Positions 40,746-53,410 of a stretch of 64,000 nucleotides of DNA are shown piece by piece. A program made the position numbers and the translations under genes. Location: NCBI GenBank assembly GCA_016169945.1, contig JADLSH010000277.1, positions 1,488,001-1,552,000 of the forward strand, written 5' to 3'. The stretch is from Trachythela sp. YZ-2020. Its lineage: Eukaryota > Cnidaria > Anthozoa > Malacalcyonacea > Clavulariidae. Within the stretch, counting starts at the first letter, position 1. Each line of letters opens with the position of its first letter. A model generated the notes under the pieces. It saw nothing but the letters and a program-made list of their open reading frames with translations. It was not told the DNA's origin and made no database searches.

Positions 40746-41360
40746 TTCTAACAGTCAAAATAGAGTTTTCTAAACGTCTTTCGGTATTTTGGTAGTCTCC
40801 AAATGTATACAAAGACATTTATGGCAGAATTTACGCCGATTCCTAAAACACCCCAAATATAATATGAAGGAAGAGCAAGACCTTCGTTGTAATCCTTTAC
40901 TGAATTTTTCGCGGAATTGTAAATGTACATAAACGCGATGGTCAAGAATGGTAAAATAGTCACCGCTAGAACAAAACAAACGATTGCAATTGTAAGAAGA
41001 AAATTATTTTCATTTTTGAGACGAAGTCGTATTGTCCTTATATACAGTTGCCTCACTCATACCGCGTGTTTGAAGTTCCATATTTTGTGTCCTTATGGAT
41101 ATACAGGAAGCAATGTAGACACATTGTGTTAGGAAAAACATTACCCACAAGAATACTACAGAAGCCAAATCTAGCTCAACTTTGATATTTGTTATCCCCT
41201 TCACCAGAATGACATCACCGATTTTCAAGATAATGGAGAATGCCCATATTCCAGCAACCCAGTAGCGACATATCCGATCAGTAATATTGACACGATGCCA
41301 CAGTGGAAAAGCTACCGAGCAAAATCGTTCAATCGCCAGGCTTAAATACGAAGTTAATGA
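40746..41360 (-). pseudogene. GPCR fragment, array copy 3 (TM3 to C-terminus)
   Basis: Begins abruptly at about 41360 in TM3 and carries a 4-base TATA insertion (near 41041) that breaks the frame in the third intracellular loop. It is nearly identical to copy 4 over about 596 bp, including this insertion. Confidence 0.8.
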
Positions 41361-42431
41361 TCCAAGCACATTATATACTAAAATTCACCGGTAATTAAAT
41401 TAAACACACGCCAAATTTGTGGGAGAACGGGTTCGGGGTGAAGACTGAAGTGAACCAATATTTATACTCTGGTCAACCCAAAGACTCATTCTAGCCTTAC
41501 GTTTTCATCCCGCGGGTGTATACATGAGACCCGCTAGGAGAGACTAAATGCCCTAGGGGTAAAAACCCCGATAGAGCCCTGTCATCAAGGTTGCGACCCT
41601 CTCCGACATTACCTGAACCAATGGGTGATAATCCCCTTGGACAGTCCTTACGATTCGACTGATTATATTTCCATGAAATAATCTGAGTCTATGGGCAATG
41701 AAGTTGACCATTTGGAACACTTCAACCCCACAAATACACTGCAAGTGTATTCCCCATAGACGAAGAAACCCATCTCCCACAAAGCTGTAGTCATAGAGAA
41801 GACAGCTTTTGCCTGATGATAGTTGACTTCCATTTGACCATTACCATCACTCATACTACAGCTGAGATGTCAGGGAGGCCAGGAAAAACCTGCAGTACAG
41901 GAAACCTGGATGGGGCCCAAGACATACAGCAGCTCCCCCACGAAGCTTTTTATCTCACAAATTCATAATTGGAGTGTTGGTAACACGACCAACAGAGCTG
42001 ACTAACAAGGCATGTTTGTTTTGTTATTTTCTATTTTATTTAATTATTTATTTTTTAATTCATCTGACGTAACAGTCTGGTATATGTAACTCGGAGCTAT
42101 ACGATAAAAGGTCTCTACATTTGAACAGCAACAGGTTCAGTATACAGAGAATGTGATTGAATAATTGAATTACATACATTAACAAGCAAACAGATTTGTG
42201 TATCATATATAAGGTTCATTTGACCACCGATTATCCGAGATTTGTTTTCTAAAGGTTAACAATAAATTGGCACCAACTGTATTTCCCTAAACTGTGATAA
42301 CAGTGGTGTATGTAGTATATCGACTCAAGCTTGAACACAACAGTGAAAGCAGTCACATGCATGTTGAGATTTGCACGAGCTAATATGAAATATTATCTGA
42401 ACATAGTCTACAATGTTGGTAGTACTATGTA
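41361..42431. other. 1.07-kb foreign segment between duplicated GPCR pieces
   Basis: It does not occur in other array units. Mixed composition; short minus-strand frames (41553-41854) share no motif I recognise. It lies exactly between the two copies of the 596-bp duplicated GPCR segment. It may be a transposon or filler DNA brought in with the duplication. Confidence 0.5.
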
Positions 42432-43333
42432 GTTTTCTAAACGTCTTTCGGTATTTTGGTAGTCTCCAAATGTATACAAAGACATTTATGGCAGAATTTA
42501 CGCTGATTCCTAAAACACCCCAAATATAATATGAAGGAAGAGCAAGACCTTCGTTGTAATCCTTTACTGAATTTTTCGCGGAATTGTAAATGTACATAAA
42601 CGCGATGGTCAAGAATGGTAAAATAGTCACCGCTAGAACAAAACAAACGATTGCAATTGTAAGAAGAAAATTATTTTCATTTTTGAGACGAAGTCGTATT
42701 GTCCTTATATACAGTTGCCTCACTCATACCGCGTGTTTGAAGTTCCATATTTTGTGTCCTTATGGATATACAGGAAGCAATGTAGACACATTGTGTTAGG
42801 AAAAACATTACCCACAAGAATACTACAGAAGCCAAATCTAGCTCAACTTTGATATTTGTTATCCCCTTCACCAGAATGACATCACCGATTTTCAAGATAA
42901 TGGAGAATGCCCATATTCCAGCAACCCAGTAGCGACATATCCGATCAGTAATATTGACACGATGCCACAGTGGAAAAGCTACCGAGCAAAATCGTTCAAT
43001 CGCCAGGCTTAAATACGAAGTAAATGAGACGGAATAGCAAAAGTCATTTAGTTCGGTTACTATGTCATTAACAAAGAATATCGTATCCCTATCGCCAGAA
43101 AAACGTTCAAAAAATACAATTAGAAAGAGCATACTACAAGAGACAAGCAAATCAACGATCGTGATACTGAAAATAAATATTGAAGATTTAGATTTAATAA
43201 GTTTTAAAGGATCCTTGATGTGTGCAATTATTAGAAGAACATTTCCAGCGATGCCAGTAAGATTTACCGCGACCGTTACTGCAAAACTATACACCGGGAA
43301 TTTTCTTATCGGGTCGTTCCTTGTGTTGTTCAT
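42432..43333 (-). pseudogene. GPCR array copy 4 (frameshifted)
   Basis: ATG (MNNTR) at complement 43331-43333. The frame is intact through TM1-TM5 to about 42710, where the inserted TATA shifts it. The TM6-TM7 frame resumes and the last codons are replaced by sequence of the 1.07-kb segment. Near-identical to copy 3 over TM3 to TM7. Confidence 0.8.
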
Positions 43334-44939
43334 ATTTCTGCAATCATGCACTCAACTCCCGTACACTTCGAATAGATTATCGCTGATGTGTTTATAATAC
43401 ATCGGTACTTGTATTTAAGTAACTCTCGATTTAAGCAGGTGATTCTAAAATGTAATTTTGCTTTGAAGGCTTGTAATGAAAGTTTTTGCCCATATTTAGA
43501 AAAAGCCTATAAACTGGTAAAATTTTAATAAGCGAGACGATTACATTTTGACAGACTGGCATTTGTTATTACTCATGGGCATTCTGACATGAAATCGGTT
43601 TCGTTGACCTGTCAGTCCTTGTGTCGGGTGGAGGGAGGGGGGGGGTGTTGGAGTAAGGTTGGACATCTTCAGTGTCAGTTAGGGAAAATGTTCTCCGCGC
43701 ACCCTAAACATCTGGACCCGTACGCCTATGCCGTAAATAGTGCAGGATTTAGTATTTATTGTGTTGAAAATGAAGCCAGAAGTCAGCCATTACTACGGGA
43801 ACAAATGACAACGGAAGTCTCTTAAACATTGCTCTTAAACCTTCCCCCAAACTGCATGAAATGGCATTCCCGAGACGATAGATTTTACAATTTTCTAGGG
43901 GAACACGCCCCCATACCCCTCTAAAGATCTCACGCCTTCAGCACTCGATACGATTGCCACTCCCCCTTTGAAATCTTTAGCCCCCCAATACAAAAATTGC
44001 TCGCTGTCCCTGCTACCACAAATGTACTACGGTATACGCAATAAGATTTAGTAATACTGGCTTACCTGAAAAATGTCCTCAATTCATTCTTGCTCGTGCT
44101 GAACTTACAAACAATCGGCATTTGAAATCTCGGTTATCTTATCTTAGAGAGCTTATTTATTTGTATTTTTTGTGACTCTTAAACTGAATGGCCGCCATTT
44201 TGTTTTGGCACGAGAACTACCATAAACAAGCAAAATACGGATTTTTCTTCTCTGGTTTACCGTATCTGGTGCTACGGCCTGGTGTTAATAAACCATTGGA
44301 GATTGCCACCCTCGCCCGGCAATGCCTTTGGGCGAACCATTGCAAACAGATGTTGGCTCATGTAAATTAATGGTGTTACATGAAATACATGTCAGTGAGT
44401 TTATATACCTTGGTCAACCTTTCAGTATCAAATATCCAGGACGTTTTACTGAACTTCATGCATGTATCGAAAGCGATTGCAATGTTTAACGAGATGAGAC
44501 TGGTACTGACAGATCACAAAGTGAACATGTCAACCGCAGGCAACGAGAATTATGGTAATGGAGGCATATTGTATGTGTTAGATCTCGTCTCATAATTATA
44601 AGGAACTCAGGCATGGTATATACATATATAAAGGGCATAAAGGCAAGCTGGAAACTTGTTGTATGGAACTGTTGAGGCAAATTAGTAACGGTGGCTGGAG
44701 TCGGCTGGCAATCCCTGAAGGAGCTGAGGTGATTGAATACAGACCAACATAACATAAGGGCCTTCGCTCGAAACGTCGATATTCTTGTTGAAATTGTCAG
44801 GTAGTTTGATCCAAGAGGCCCCAAGGTTATTGTATAGATGCTACCTACACTGGAACCACACGTTTAAGATGTTTCTAATGCTGATATTCTGAGAATAACC
44901 AAGAGCACTATAGTCTTGATGTTGTGATCAGGAGTCAAT

Positions 44940-45540
44940 ATCTAAAATATATAGGACATGATCATGTATCATGTTTGTCGCTGCCACAACACCATGATGA
45001 CCAAAACTATGGGATGTTGTTTGCGAAAGCCAGAGGCGATACCATCGTGACCCTTGAGAATGTCTCAATCGAACAGTTGAAAAGCAATTGAAAGCCGGTT
45101 TTACTGCATTGGTCGAACGTCAGTTCAACTATGCAAGTCCGTGGCAACAAGATTTCTGATTAGAGGAATCTACAGGACAGTGCAGGATGTATAGCAAAGG
45201 TATATATTAGCGACCACATTACTCCTTTAATGAATGAATTGCACTGGATTCCTGTTAAATCTCATGCACTGGATTCTTGTTAAATCTCGCTATTCTTACA
45301 TTCAAATACCTAAATAGAACAGCACCGCAATATCTATCCAATTATCCAAACGATCTGTGAGGAGAGAGGACATTAGAGAACAATGCACCAGGACTCATCT
45401 GGGTCTTTGAACATGCCCCTTTTCAAAAGTGCAACTGGTCGACGGAAATTTTATCACCGTGCGATCTCACTCTGGAACCGTATGGAACGATCTTCAAGAG
45501 TACATAAAATCTAGCTCATCGATCAACATTTTTAATATTG
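44940..45540 (+). pseudogene. LINE 3' remnant, array unit 3
   Basis: Best-preserved unit copy: plus-strand blocks resembling LHWIPVK, FKYLNRTAPQYL and SLWNRMERSS mark a LINE ORF2 C-terminus, then AT-rich (TATTG)n. Confidence 0.5.
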
Positions 45541-45689
45541 TATTGTATTGTAATTTTTTTACCTAATCTTTTTCTAATTACAACATGTCATATATATGCA
45601 AAATTCTACTAATGTTTGTAAAATATACATGTATTATTTACAATATCTCTCCAAGCTTGTTCCAAAGTTTGAACTGTTGATAATCTATT

Positions 45690-46604
45690 CTAACAGTCAA
45701 AATAGAGTTTTCTAAACGTCTTTCGGTATTTTGTTAGTCTCCAAATGTATACAAAGACATTTATGGCAGAATTTACGCCGATTCCTAAAACACCCCAAAT
45801 ATAATATGAAGGAAGAGCAATACCTTCGTTGTAATCCTTTACTGAATTTTTCGCGGAATTGTAAATGTACATAAAGGCGATGGTCAAGAATGGTAAAATA
45901 GTCACCGCTAGAACAAAACAAACGATTGCAATTGTAAGAAGAAAATTATTTTCGTTTTTGAGACGAAGTCGTATTGTTCTTACAGTTGCCTCACTCATAC
46001 CGCGTGTTTGAAGTTCCATATTTTGTGTCCTTATGGATATACAGGAAGCAATGTAGACACATTGTGTTAGGAAAAACATTACCCACAAGAATACTATAGA
46101 AGCCAAATGTAAATCAACTTTGATATTTGTTATCGCCTTCACCAGAATGAAATCACCGATTTTCAAGATAATGGAGAATACCCATATTCCAGCAACCCAA
46201 TAGCGACATATCCGAGTAGTAATATTGACACGACGCCACAGTGGAAAAGCTACCGAGCAAAATCGTTCGATCGCCAGGCTTAAATACGAAGTAAATGAGA
46301 CGGAATAGCAAAAGTCATTTAGTTCGATTACTATGTCATTAACAAAGAATGTCGTATCCCTATTGCCAGAAAAACTTTCAAAAAATACACTTCGAAAGAG
46401 CATACTACAAGAGACAAGCAAATCGACGATCGTGATACTGAAAATAAATATTGAAGATTTAGATTTAATAAGTTTTAAAGGATCCTTGATAAGTGCAATT
46501 ATTAGGAGAACATTTCCAGCGATGCCAGTAAGATTTACCGCGACCGTTACTGCAAAACTATACACCGGGAATTTTCTTATCGGGTCGTTTCTTGTGTTGT
46601 TCAT
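45690..46604 (-). CDS. Rhodopsin-class (class A) GPCR, array copy 5, intact (304 aa)
   Basis: I start at the ATG of MNNTR (complement 46602-46604). The frame is open 6 codons further only to a GTG. Single exon; an N-glycosylation site lies in the short N-terminus. Seven hydrophobic segments: TM1 with GN (GIAGNVLLIIA), TM2 with the conserved Asp (ITIVDLLVS), TM3 ending SLAIERFCSV in place of DRY, TM4 with its Trp (YWVAGIW), TM5 (SIVFLWVMFFLTQC), TM6 (CFVLAVTILPF) and TM7 with N-S-A-I-N-V-F-V-Y replacing NPxxY. A basic short C-tail follows. Ligand unknown. The family resembles small cnidarian peptide, amine or orphan receptors. A copy-specific expansion suggests environmental or chemosensory use, which is inference. 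Confidence 0.85.
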   Translation of the reverse strand: MNNTRNDPIRKFPVYSFAVTVAVNLTGIAGNVLLIIALIKDPLKLIKSKSSIFIFSITIVDLLVSCSMLFRSVFFESFSGNRDTTFFVNDIVIELNDFCYSVSFTSYLSLAIERFCSVAFPLWRRVNITTRICRYWVAGIWVFSIILKIGDFILVKAITNIKVDLHLASIVFLWVMFFLTQCVYIASCISIRTQNMELQTRGMSEATVRTIRLRLKNENNFLLTIAIVCFVLAVTILPFLTIAFMYIYNSAKNSVKDYNEGIALPSYYIWGVLGIGVNSAINVFVYIWRLTKYRKTFRKLYFDC

Positions 46605-48189
46605 ATTTCTGCAATCATGCACTCAACTCCCGTACACTTCGAATAGATTATCGCTGATGTGTTTATAATACATCGGTACTTGTATTTAAGTAACTCTCAA
46701 TTTAAGCAGGTGATTCTAAAATGTAATTTTGCTTTGAAGGCTTGTAATGAAAGTTTTTGCCCATATTTAGAAAAAGCCTACAAACTGGGAAAATTTTAAT
46801 AAGCGAGACGATTACATTTTGACAGACTGATATTTGTTATTACTCATGGGCATTCTGACATGAAACCGATTTCGTTCACCTGTCACTCGTTGTGTTGGGG
46901 GGGAGGGGGGGGTGTGTTGGAGTAAGGTTGGACATTTTCAGTGTCAGTTAGGGAAAATGTTCTCTGCGCACCCTAAACATCTGGACTCGAACGCCTATGC
47001 CGTAAATAGTGCAGGATTTAGTATTTATTGTGTTGAAAATGAAGCCAGAAGTCAGCCATTACTACGGGAACAAATGACAACGGAAGTCTCTTAAACATTG
47101 CTCTTAAACCTTCTCCCAAAGTGCATGGAATGGCATTCCGGAGACGATAGATTTTAAAATATTCTGGGGGAGCACGCCCCCATACCCCTCTAAAGATCTC
47201 ACGCCTTCACCACTCGATACGATTGCCACTCCCCCTCTGAAATCTTTAGCGCCCCAATCCAAAAATTGCTCGCTGTCCATGCCACAAATGTACTACTGTA
47301 TACGCAATACGATTTAGTAATACTGGCTTACCTGAAAATGTCCTCAATCCATTCTTGCTCGTGTTGAATTTACAAATAGTCGGATTTTGAAATCTCGGTT
47401 ATCTTATCTTAGAGAGCTTATTTAGTTGTATTTTTTGTGACTCTTAAACTGAATGTCCGCCATTTTGTTTTGGCACGAGAACTGCCATAAACAAGCAAAA
47501 TACGGATTTTTCTTCTCTGGTTTCCCGTATCTGGTGCTTCGGCTTGGTGCTAATAAACCATTGGGCATTACCACCCTCGCCCGGCAAGGCCTTTGGGCGA
47601 ACAATTGCAAACAGATGCATGTTGGCACATGTAAATTAATGGTGTTACATGAAATACATGTCAGTGAGTTTATGTACTTTGGTCAACCTTTCAGTATCAA
47701 AGATCCAGGACGTTTAACTGAACTTCATGCATGTATCGAAAGCGATTGGAATGTTTTGACGAGATGAGACTGGTCCTGACAGGTCACAAAGTGAACATGG
47801 CAACCGCAGGCAACGAGAATTATGATAATGGAGCCATGGAGGCATGTTGCATGTGTTAGATCTCGTCTCATAATTATATGAAACTCAGGCATGGTATATA
47901 TATATAAAGGGCATAAAAGCAAGCTGGAAACTTGTTGGATGGAACTGTTGAGGCAAATTAGTAACGGTGGCTGGAGTCGTCTGGCAACCCCTGAAGGAGC
48001 TGAGGTGATTGAATACAGACTAACATCTTCGCTCGAAACGTCGATGTTCTTGTCGAAATTGTCAGGTAGTTTGATCCTAGAGGCCCGTAGCTTATTGTAT
48101 AGATGCTACCTACACTAGAACCACACGTTTAAGATATTTCTAATGCTGATATTCTCAGGATAACCAAGAACACTATAGTCTTAGTATTG

Positions 48190-49080
48190 TGATCAGGAGT
48201 CAATATTTAAAATATATAGGACATGTATCATGTTTGTCGCTGCCACAACACCATGATGACCAATTGAAGATGTTGTTTGCCAAAGCCAGAGGCGATACCA
48301 TCGTGACCCTTGAGAATGTCACAATCTAACAGTTGAAAAGCAATTGAAAGCCGGTTTTAATGCATTGATTGAACGTCAGTTCAACTATGCAAGTCCGTGG
48401 TCACAAAATTGCTGATTAGAGGAATCTACAGGACAGGGCAGGATGTATAGCAAAGGTTAAATATTAGCGACCACGTTACTCCTTTAATGGGTGAATTGCA
48501 CTGAATTCCTGTTAAATCTCGTGCACTGGATTCTTGTTAAATCTCGCCATTCTTACATTCAAATGCCTAAATGGAACAGCACCGCAATATCTATTTATCT
48601 ATTTATTTATTTATTTAGCTTCGCCAACTAGGGCAGGGTCACCACAACAGCATATGCCAATTACTGTGGGCCCCTTTACCTAACCCACCCTATCAACTTT
48701 CCCTGTGGGAGGAAACCGGAGTACCCGGAGAAAACCCACGACTTTCGGCAGAGCGTTGACTTTACTCTTTTCATTTGAGGACTGGGTTCGAGTCGCATTG
48801 GGAAAGTCCTCACTGAGCCTTGAACCCGCGGCCTTAGATGTGAAAGGCAAGTGCGCTAACCACTTCGCCACCGAAGCCCCAATTATCCAAACGATTTGTG
48901 AGGAGAGAGGACATTAGAGGACAATGCACCAGTACTCAACTGGGTCTTTGAACATGCCCCTTTTAAAAAGTGTAACTGGTCAACGGAAATTTTGTTACCG
49001 TGCGTTCTCACTATGGAACCGCATGGAACAATCTTCAAGAGTACATAAAATCTAGCTCATCGATCAACATTTTTAATATT
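48190..49080 (+). pseudogene. LINE 3' remnant, array unit 4 (split by a SINE)
   Basis: Same LINE C-terminus as the other units; the SINE at 48593-48880 interrupts it. Confidence 0.5.
48593..48880 (-). mobile_element. tRNA-derived SINE, minus strand
   Basis: Minus-strand head GGCTTCGGTGGCGAAGTGG, a TTAGCGC box A and a GGGTTCAAGGC box B, then a body containing the widely conserved GGAAACCGGAGTACCCGG segment (read on the plus strand) and an (AAAT)n tail at 48593-48617. It is present only in this array unit, so it inserted after the units separated. Confidence 0.8.
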
Positions 49081-49230
49081 GTATTGTATTGTAATTTTTT
49101 TACCTAATCTTTTTCTAATTACAACATGTCATATAGATGCAAAATTATACTAATGTATGTAAAGTATACATGTATTATATACAATATCTCTCCAAGCTTG
49201 TTCCAAAGTTTGAACTGTTGATAATCTATT

Positions 49231-50153
49231 CTAACAGTCAAAATAGAGTTTTCTAAACGTCTTTCGGTATTTTGGTAGTCTCCAAATGTATACAAAGACA
49301 TTTATGGCAGAATTTACGCCGATTCCTAAAATACCCCAAATATAATATGAAGGAAGAGAAAGATCATCGTTGTAATCCTTTACTGAATTTTTCGCGGCAT
49401 TGTAAATGTACATAAACGCGATGGTCAAGAATGGTAAAATAGTCACCGCTAGAACAAAACAAACGATTCCAATTGTAAGAAAATTATTTTCGTTTTGAGA
49501 CGAAGTCGTATGGTTCTTACAGTTGAACCTCATACCCGTGTTTGAAGTTCCATATTTTGTTGAGTCATATTTTGTGTCCTTATGGATATACAGGAAGCAA
49601 CGTAGACACATTGTGTTAGGAAAAACATTACACACAAGAATACTATAGAAGCCAAATGTAAATCAACTTTGATATTTGATATCTCCTTCACCAGAATGAC
49701 ATCACCGATTTTCAAGATAATGGAGGACACCCATATTCCAGCAACCCAATAGCGACATATCCGAGTAGTAATATTGACACGATGCCACAGTGGAAAAGCT
49801 ACCGAGCAAAATCGTTCGATCGCCAGGCTTAGATACGAAGTAAATGAGACGGAATAGCATAAGTAATTTAGTTCGATTACTATGTCATTAACAAAAAATA
49901 TCGTATCCCTATTGCCAGAAAAACTTTCAAAAAATACAATTAGAAAGAGCATACTACAAGAGACAAGCAAATCGACGATCGTGATACTGAAAATAAATAT
50001 TGAAGATTTAGATTTAATAAGTTTTAAAGGATCCTTGATATGTGCAATTATTAGGAGAACATTTCCAGCGATGCCAGTAAGATTTACCGCGACCGTTACT
50101 GCAAAACTATACCCCGGAAATTTTCTTATCGGGTCGTTTCTTGTGTTGTTCAT
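49231..50153 (-). pseudogene. GPCR array copy 6 (frameshifted in third loop)
   Basis: ATG at complement 50151-50153; TM1-TM5 are intact to about 49560. A short tandem duplication (TTGAGTCATATTTTG type) and small indels around 49485-49580 then break the third intracellular loop. TM6-TM7 continue in another frame to the stop at 49231. Confidence 0.8.
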
Positions 50154-51739
50154 GTTTCTGCAATCATGCACTCAACTCCCGTACACTTCGAATAGATTAT
50201 CGCTGATGTGTTTATAATACATCGGTACTTGTATTTAAGTAACTCTCGATTTAAGCAGGTGATTATAAAATGTAATTTTGCTTTGAAGGCTTGTAATGAA
50301 AGTTTTTGCCCATATTTAGAAAAAGCCTATAAACTGGTAAAATTTTAATAAGCGAGACGATTACATTTTGACAGACTGATGTTTGTTATTACTCATGGGC
50401 ATTCTGACATGAAACCGGTTTCGTTCACCTGTCACTCCTTGTGTCGGGGGGAGGGAGGGGGAGGGGGTGTTTGAGTAAGGTTGGACATTTTCAGTGTCAG
50501 GTAGGGAAAATGTTCTCTGCGCACCCTAAACATCTGGACTCGTACGCCTATGCCGTAAATATGCAGGATTTAGTATTTATTGTGTTGAAAATGAAGCCAG
50601 AAGTCAGCCATTACTACGGGAACAAATGACAACGGAAGTCTCTTAAACATTGCTCTTAAACCTTCCCCCAAAGCGCATGAAATGGCATTCCAGAGACGAT
50701 AGATTTTAAAATTTTCTTGGGGAGCACGCCCCCATGCCCCTCTAAAGATCTCACGCCTTCACCACTCAATACGATTGCCACTCCCCCTCTGAAATCTTTA
50801 GCGCGCCAATCCAAAAATTGCTCGCTGTCCATGCCACAAATGTACTACTGTATACGCAATACGATTTAGTAATACTGGCTTACCTGAAAATGTCCTCAAT
50901 CCATTCTTGCTCGTGTTGAATTTACAAATAGTCGGATTTTGAAATCTCGTTTATCTTATCTTAGAGAGCTTATTTAGTTGTATTTTTTGTGACTCTTAAA
51001 CTGAATGTCCGCCATTTTGTTTTGGCACGAGAACTGCCATAAACAAGCAAAACACGGATTTTTCTTCTCTGGTTTCCCGTATCTGGTGCTTCGGCTTGGT
51101 GCTAATAAACCATTGGGCATTACCACCCTCGCCCGGCAAGGCCTTTGGGCGAACAATTGCAAACAGATGTTGGCACATGTAAATTAATGGTGTTACATGA
51201 AATACATGTCAGTGAGTTTATGTACCTTGGTCAACCTTTCAGCATCAAATATCCAGGACGTTTTACTGAACTTCATGCAGGTATCGAAAGCGATTGCAAT
51301 GTTTAACGAGATGAGACTGGTACTGACAGATCACAAAGTGAACATGTCAACCGCAGGCAACGAGAATTATGATAATGGAGGCATATTGTATGTGTTAGAT
51401 CTCGTCTCATAATTATATGGAACACAGGCATGGTATATACATATATAAAGGGCATAAAGGCAAGCTGGAAACTTGTTGGATGGAACTGTTGAGGCAAATT
51501 AGTAACGGTGGCTGGAGTCGGCTGGCAATCCCTGAAGGAGCTGAGGTGATTGAATACAGACTAACATAACATAAGGGCCCTCGCTCGAAACGTCGATATT
51601 CTTGTTGAAATTGTCAGGTAGTTTGATCCTAGAGGCTCCAAGGTTATTGTATAGATGCTACCTACACTGGAAACACACGTTTAAGATATTTCTAATGCTG
51701 ATATTCTGAGAACAACCAAGAGCACTATAGTCTTGATGT

Positions 51740-52330
51740 TGTGATCAGGAGTCAATATCTAAAATATATAGGACATGATCATGTATCATGATGACCAAAA
51801 CTATGGGATGTTGTTTGCGAAAGCCAGAGGCGATACCATCGTGACCGTTGAGAATGTCTCAATCGAACAGTTGAAAAGCAATTGAAAGCCGGTTTTACTG
51901 CATTGATCGAACGTCAGTTCAACTATATGCAAGTCCGCGGCAACAAGATTTCTGATTAGAGGAATCTACAGGACAGTGCAGGATGTATAGCAAAGGTTAT
52001 ATATTAGCGACCACATTACTCCTTTAATGAATGAATTGCACTGGATTCCTGTTAAATCTCATGCACTGGATTCTTGTTAAATCTCGCTATTCTTACATTC
52101 AAATGCCTAAATAGAACAGCACCGCAATATCTATCCAATTATCCAAAGGATTTGTGAGGAGAGAGGACATTAGAGGACAATGCACCAGATCTCGTCTGGG
52201 TCTTTGAACATGCCCATTTTCAAAAGTGCAACTGGTCAACGGAAATTTTATTATCGTGCGGTCTCACTACGGAACCGTATGGAACGATCTTCAAGAGTAC
52301 AAAAAATCTAGCTCATATATCGATCAACAT
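51740..52330 (+). pseudogene. LINE 3' remnant, array unit 5
   Basis: Same decayed LINE C-terminus, followed by (TATTG)n at about 52335-52358. Confidence 0.5.
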
Positions 52331-52495
52331 TTTTAATATTGTATTGTATTGTATTGTAATTTTTTTACCCAATCTTTTGCTAATTACAACATGTCATATA
52401 TATGCAAAATTATACTAATGTGTGTAAAATATACATGTATCATATACAATATCTCTCCAAGCTTGTTCCAAAGTTTGAACTGTTGATAATCTATT

Positions 52496-53410
52496 CTAAC
52501 AGTCAAAATAGAGTTTTCTAAACGTCTTTCGGTATTTTGGTAGTCTCCAAATGTATACAAAGACATTTATGGCAGAATTTACGCCGATTCCTAAAACACC
52601 CCAAATATAATATGAAGGAAGAGGAAGACCATCGTTGTAATCCTTTACTGAATTTTTCGCGGAATTGTAAATGTACATAAACGCGATGGTCAAGAATGGT
52701 AAAATAGTCACCGCTAGAACAAAACAAACGATTGCAATTGTAAGAAGAAAATTATTTTCGTTTTTGAGACGAAGTCGTATTGTCCTTACAGTTGCCTCAC
52801 TCATACCGCGTGTTTGAAGTTCCATATTTTGTGTCCTTATGGATATACAGGAAGCAACGTAGACACATTGTGTTAGGAAAAACATTACCCACAAGAATAC
52901 TATAGAAGCCAAATGTAAATCAACTTTGATATTTGATATCTCCTTCACCAGAATGACATCACCGATTTTCAAGATAATGGAGGACACCCATATTCCAGCA
53001 ACCCAATAGCGACATATCCGAGTAGTAATATTGACGCGATGCCACAGTGGAAAAGCTACCGAGCAAAATCGTTCGATCGCCAGGCTTAAATACGAAGTAA
53101 ATGAGACGGAATAGCAAAAGTCATTTAGTTCGATTACTATGTCATTAACAAAGAATATCGTATCCCTATTGCCAGAAAAACTTTCAAAAAATACAATTAG
53201 AAAGAGCATACTACAAGAGACAAGCAAATCGACGATCGTGATACTGAAAATAAATATTGAAGATTTAGATTTAATAAGTTTTAAAGGATCCTTGATATGT
53301 GCAATTATTAGGAGAACATTTCCAGCGATGCCAGTAAGATTTATCGCGACCGTTACTGCAAAACTATACACCGGGAATTTTCTTATCGGGTCGTTTCTTG
53401 TGTTGTTCAT
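52496..53410 (-). CDS. Rhodopsin-class GPCR, array copy 7, intact (304 aa)
   Basis: ATG at complement 53408-53410; an in-frame stop lies just upstream, confirming this start. It has the same seven-TM layout and the same divergent motifs as copy 5 (ERFCSV for DRY, N-V-F-V-Y for NPxxY). Differences are scattered, e.g. VSSIILKIGDVILVKEISN in TM4/loop 2 and DGLPLPSYY before TM7. The array ends just upstream of this gene at about 53700. The presumptive promoter sequence (53420-53640) is the block shared by all units. Confidence 0.85.
   Translation of the reverse strand: MNNTRNDPIRKFPVYSFAVTVAINLTGIAGNVLLIIAHIKDPLKLIKSKSSIFIFSITIVDLLVSCSMLFLIVFFESFSGNRDTIFFVNDIVIELNDFCYSVSFTSYLSLAIERFCSVAFPLWHRVNITTRICRYWVAGIWVSSIILKIGDVILVKEISNIKVDLHLASIVFLWVMFFLTQCVYVASCISIRTQNMELQTRGMSEATVRTIRLRLKNENNFLLTIAIVCFVLAVTILPFLTIAFMYIYNSAKNSVKDYNDGLPLPSYYIWGVLGIGVNSAINVFVYIWRLPKYRKTFRKLYFDC

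Noticed and set aside
45690..46622. GPCR start at 46622 giving 310 aa
   Set aside because: That codon is GTG. The first ATG is at 46602-46604, and the intact sister gene at 52496 has a stop just upstream of the same ATG.
48593..48880. tRNA gene on the minus strand
   Set aside because: tRNA-like head only, followed by a SINE body and an (AAAT)n tail.
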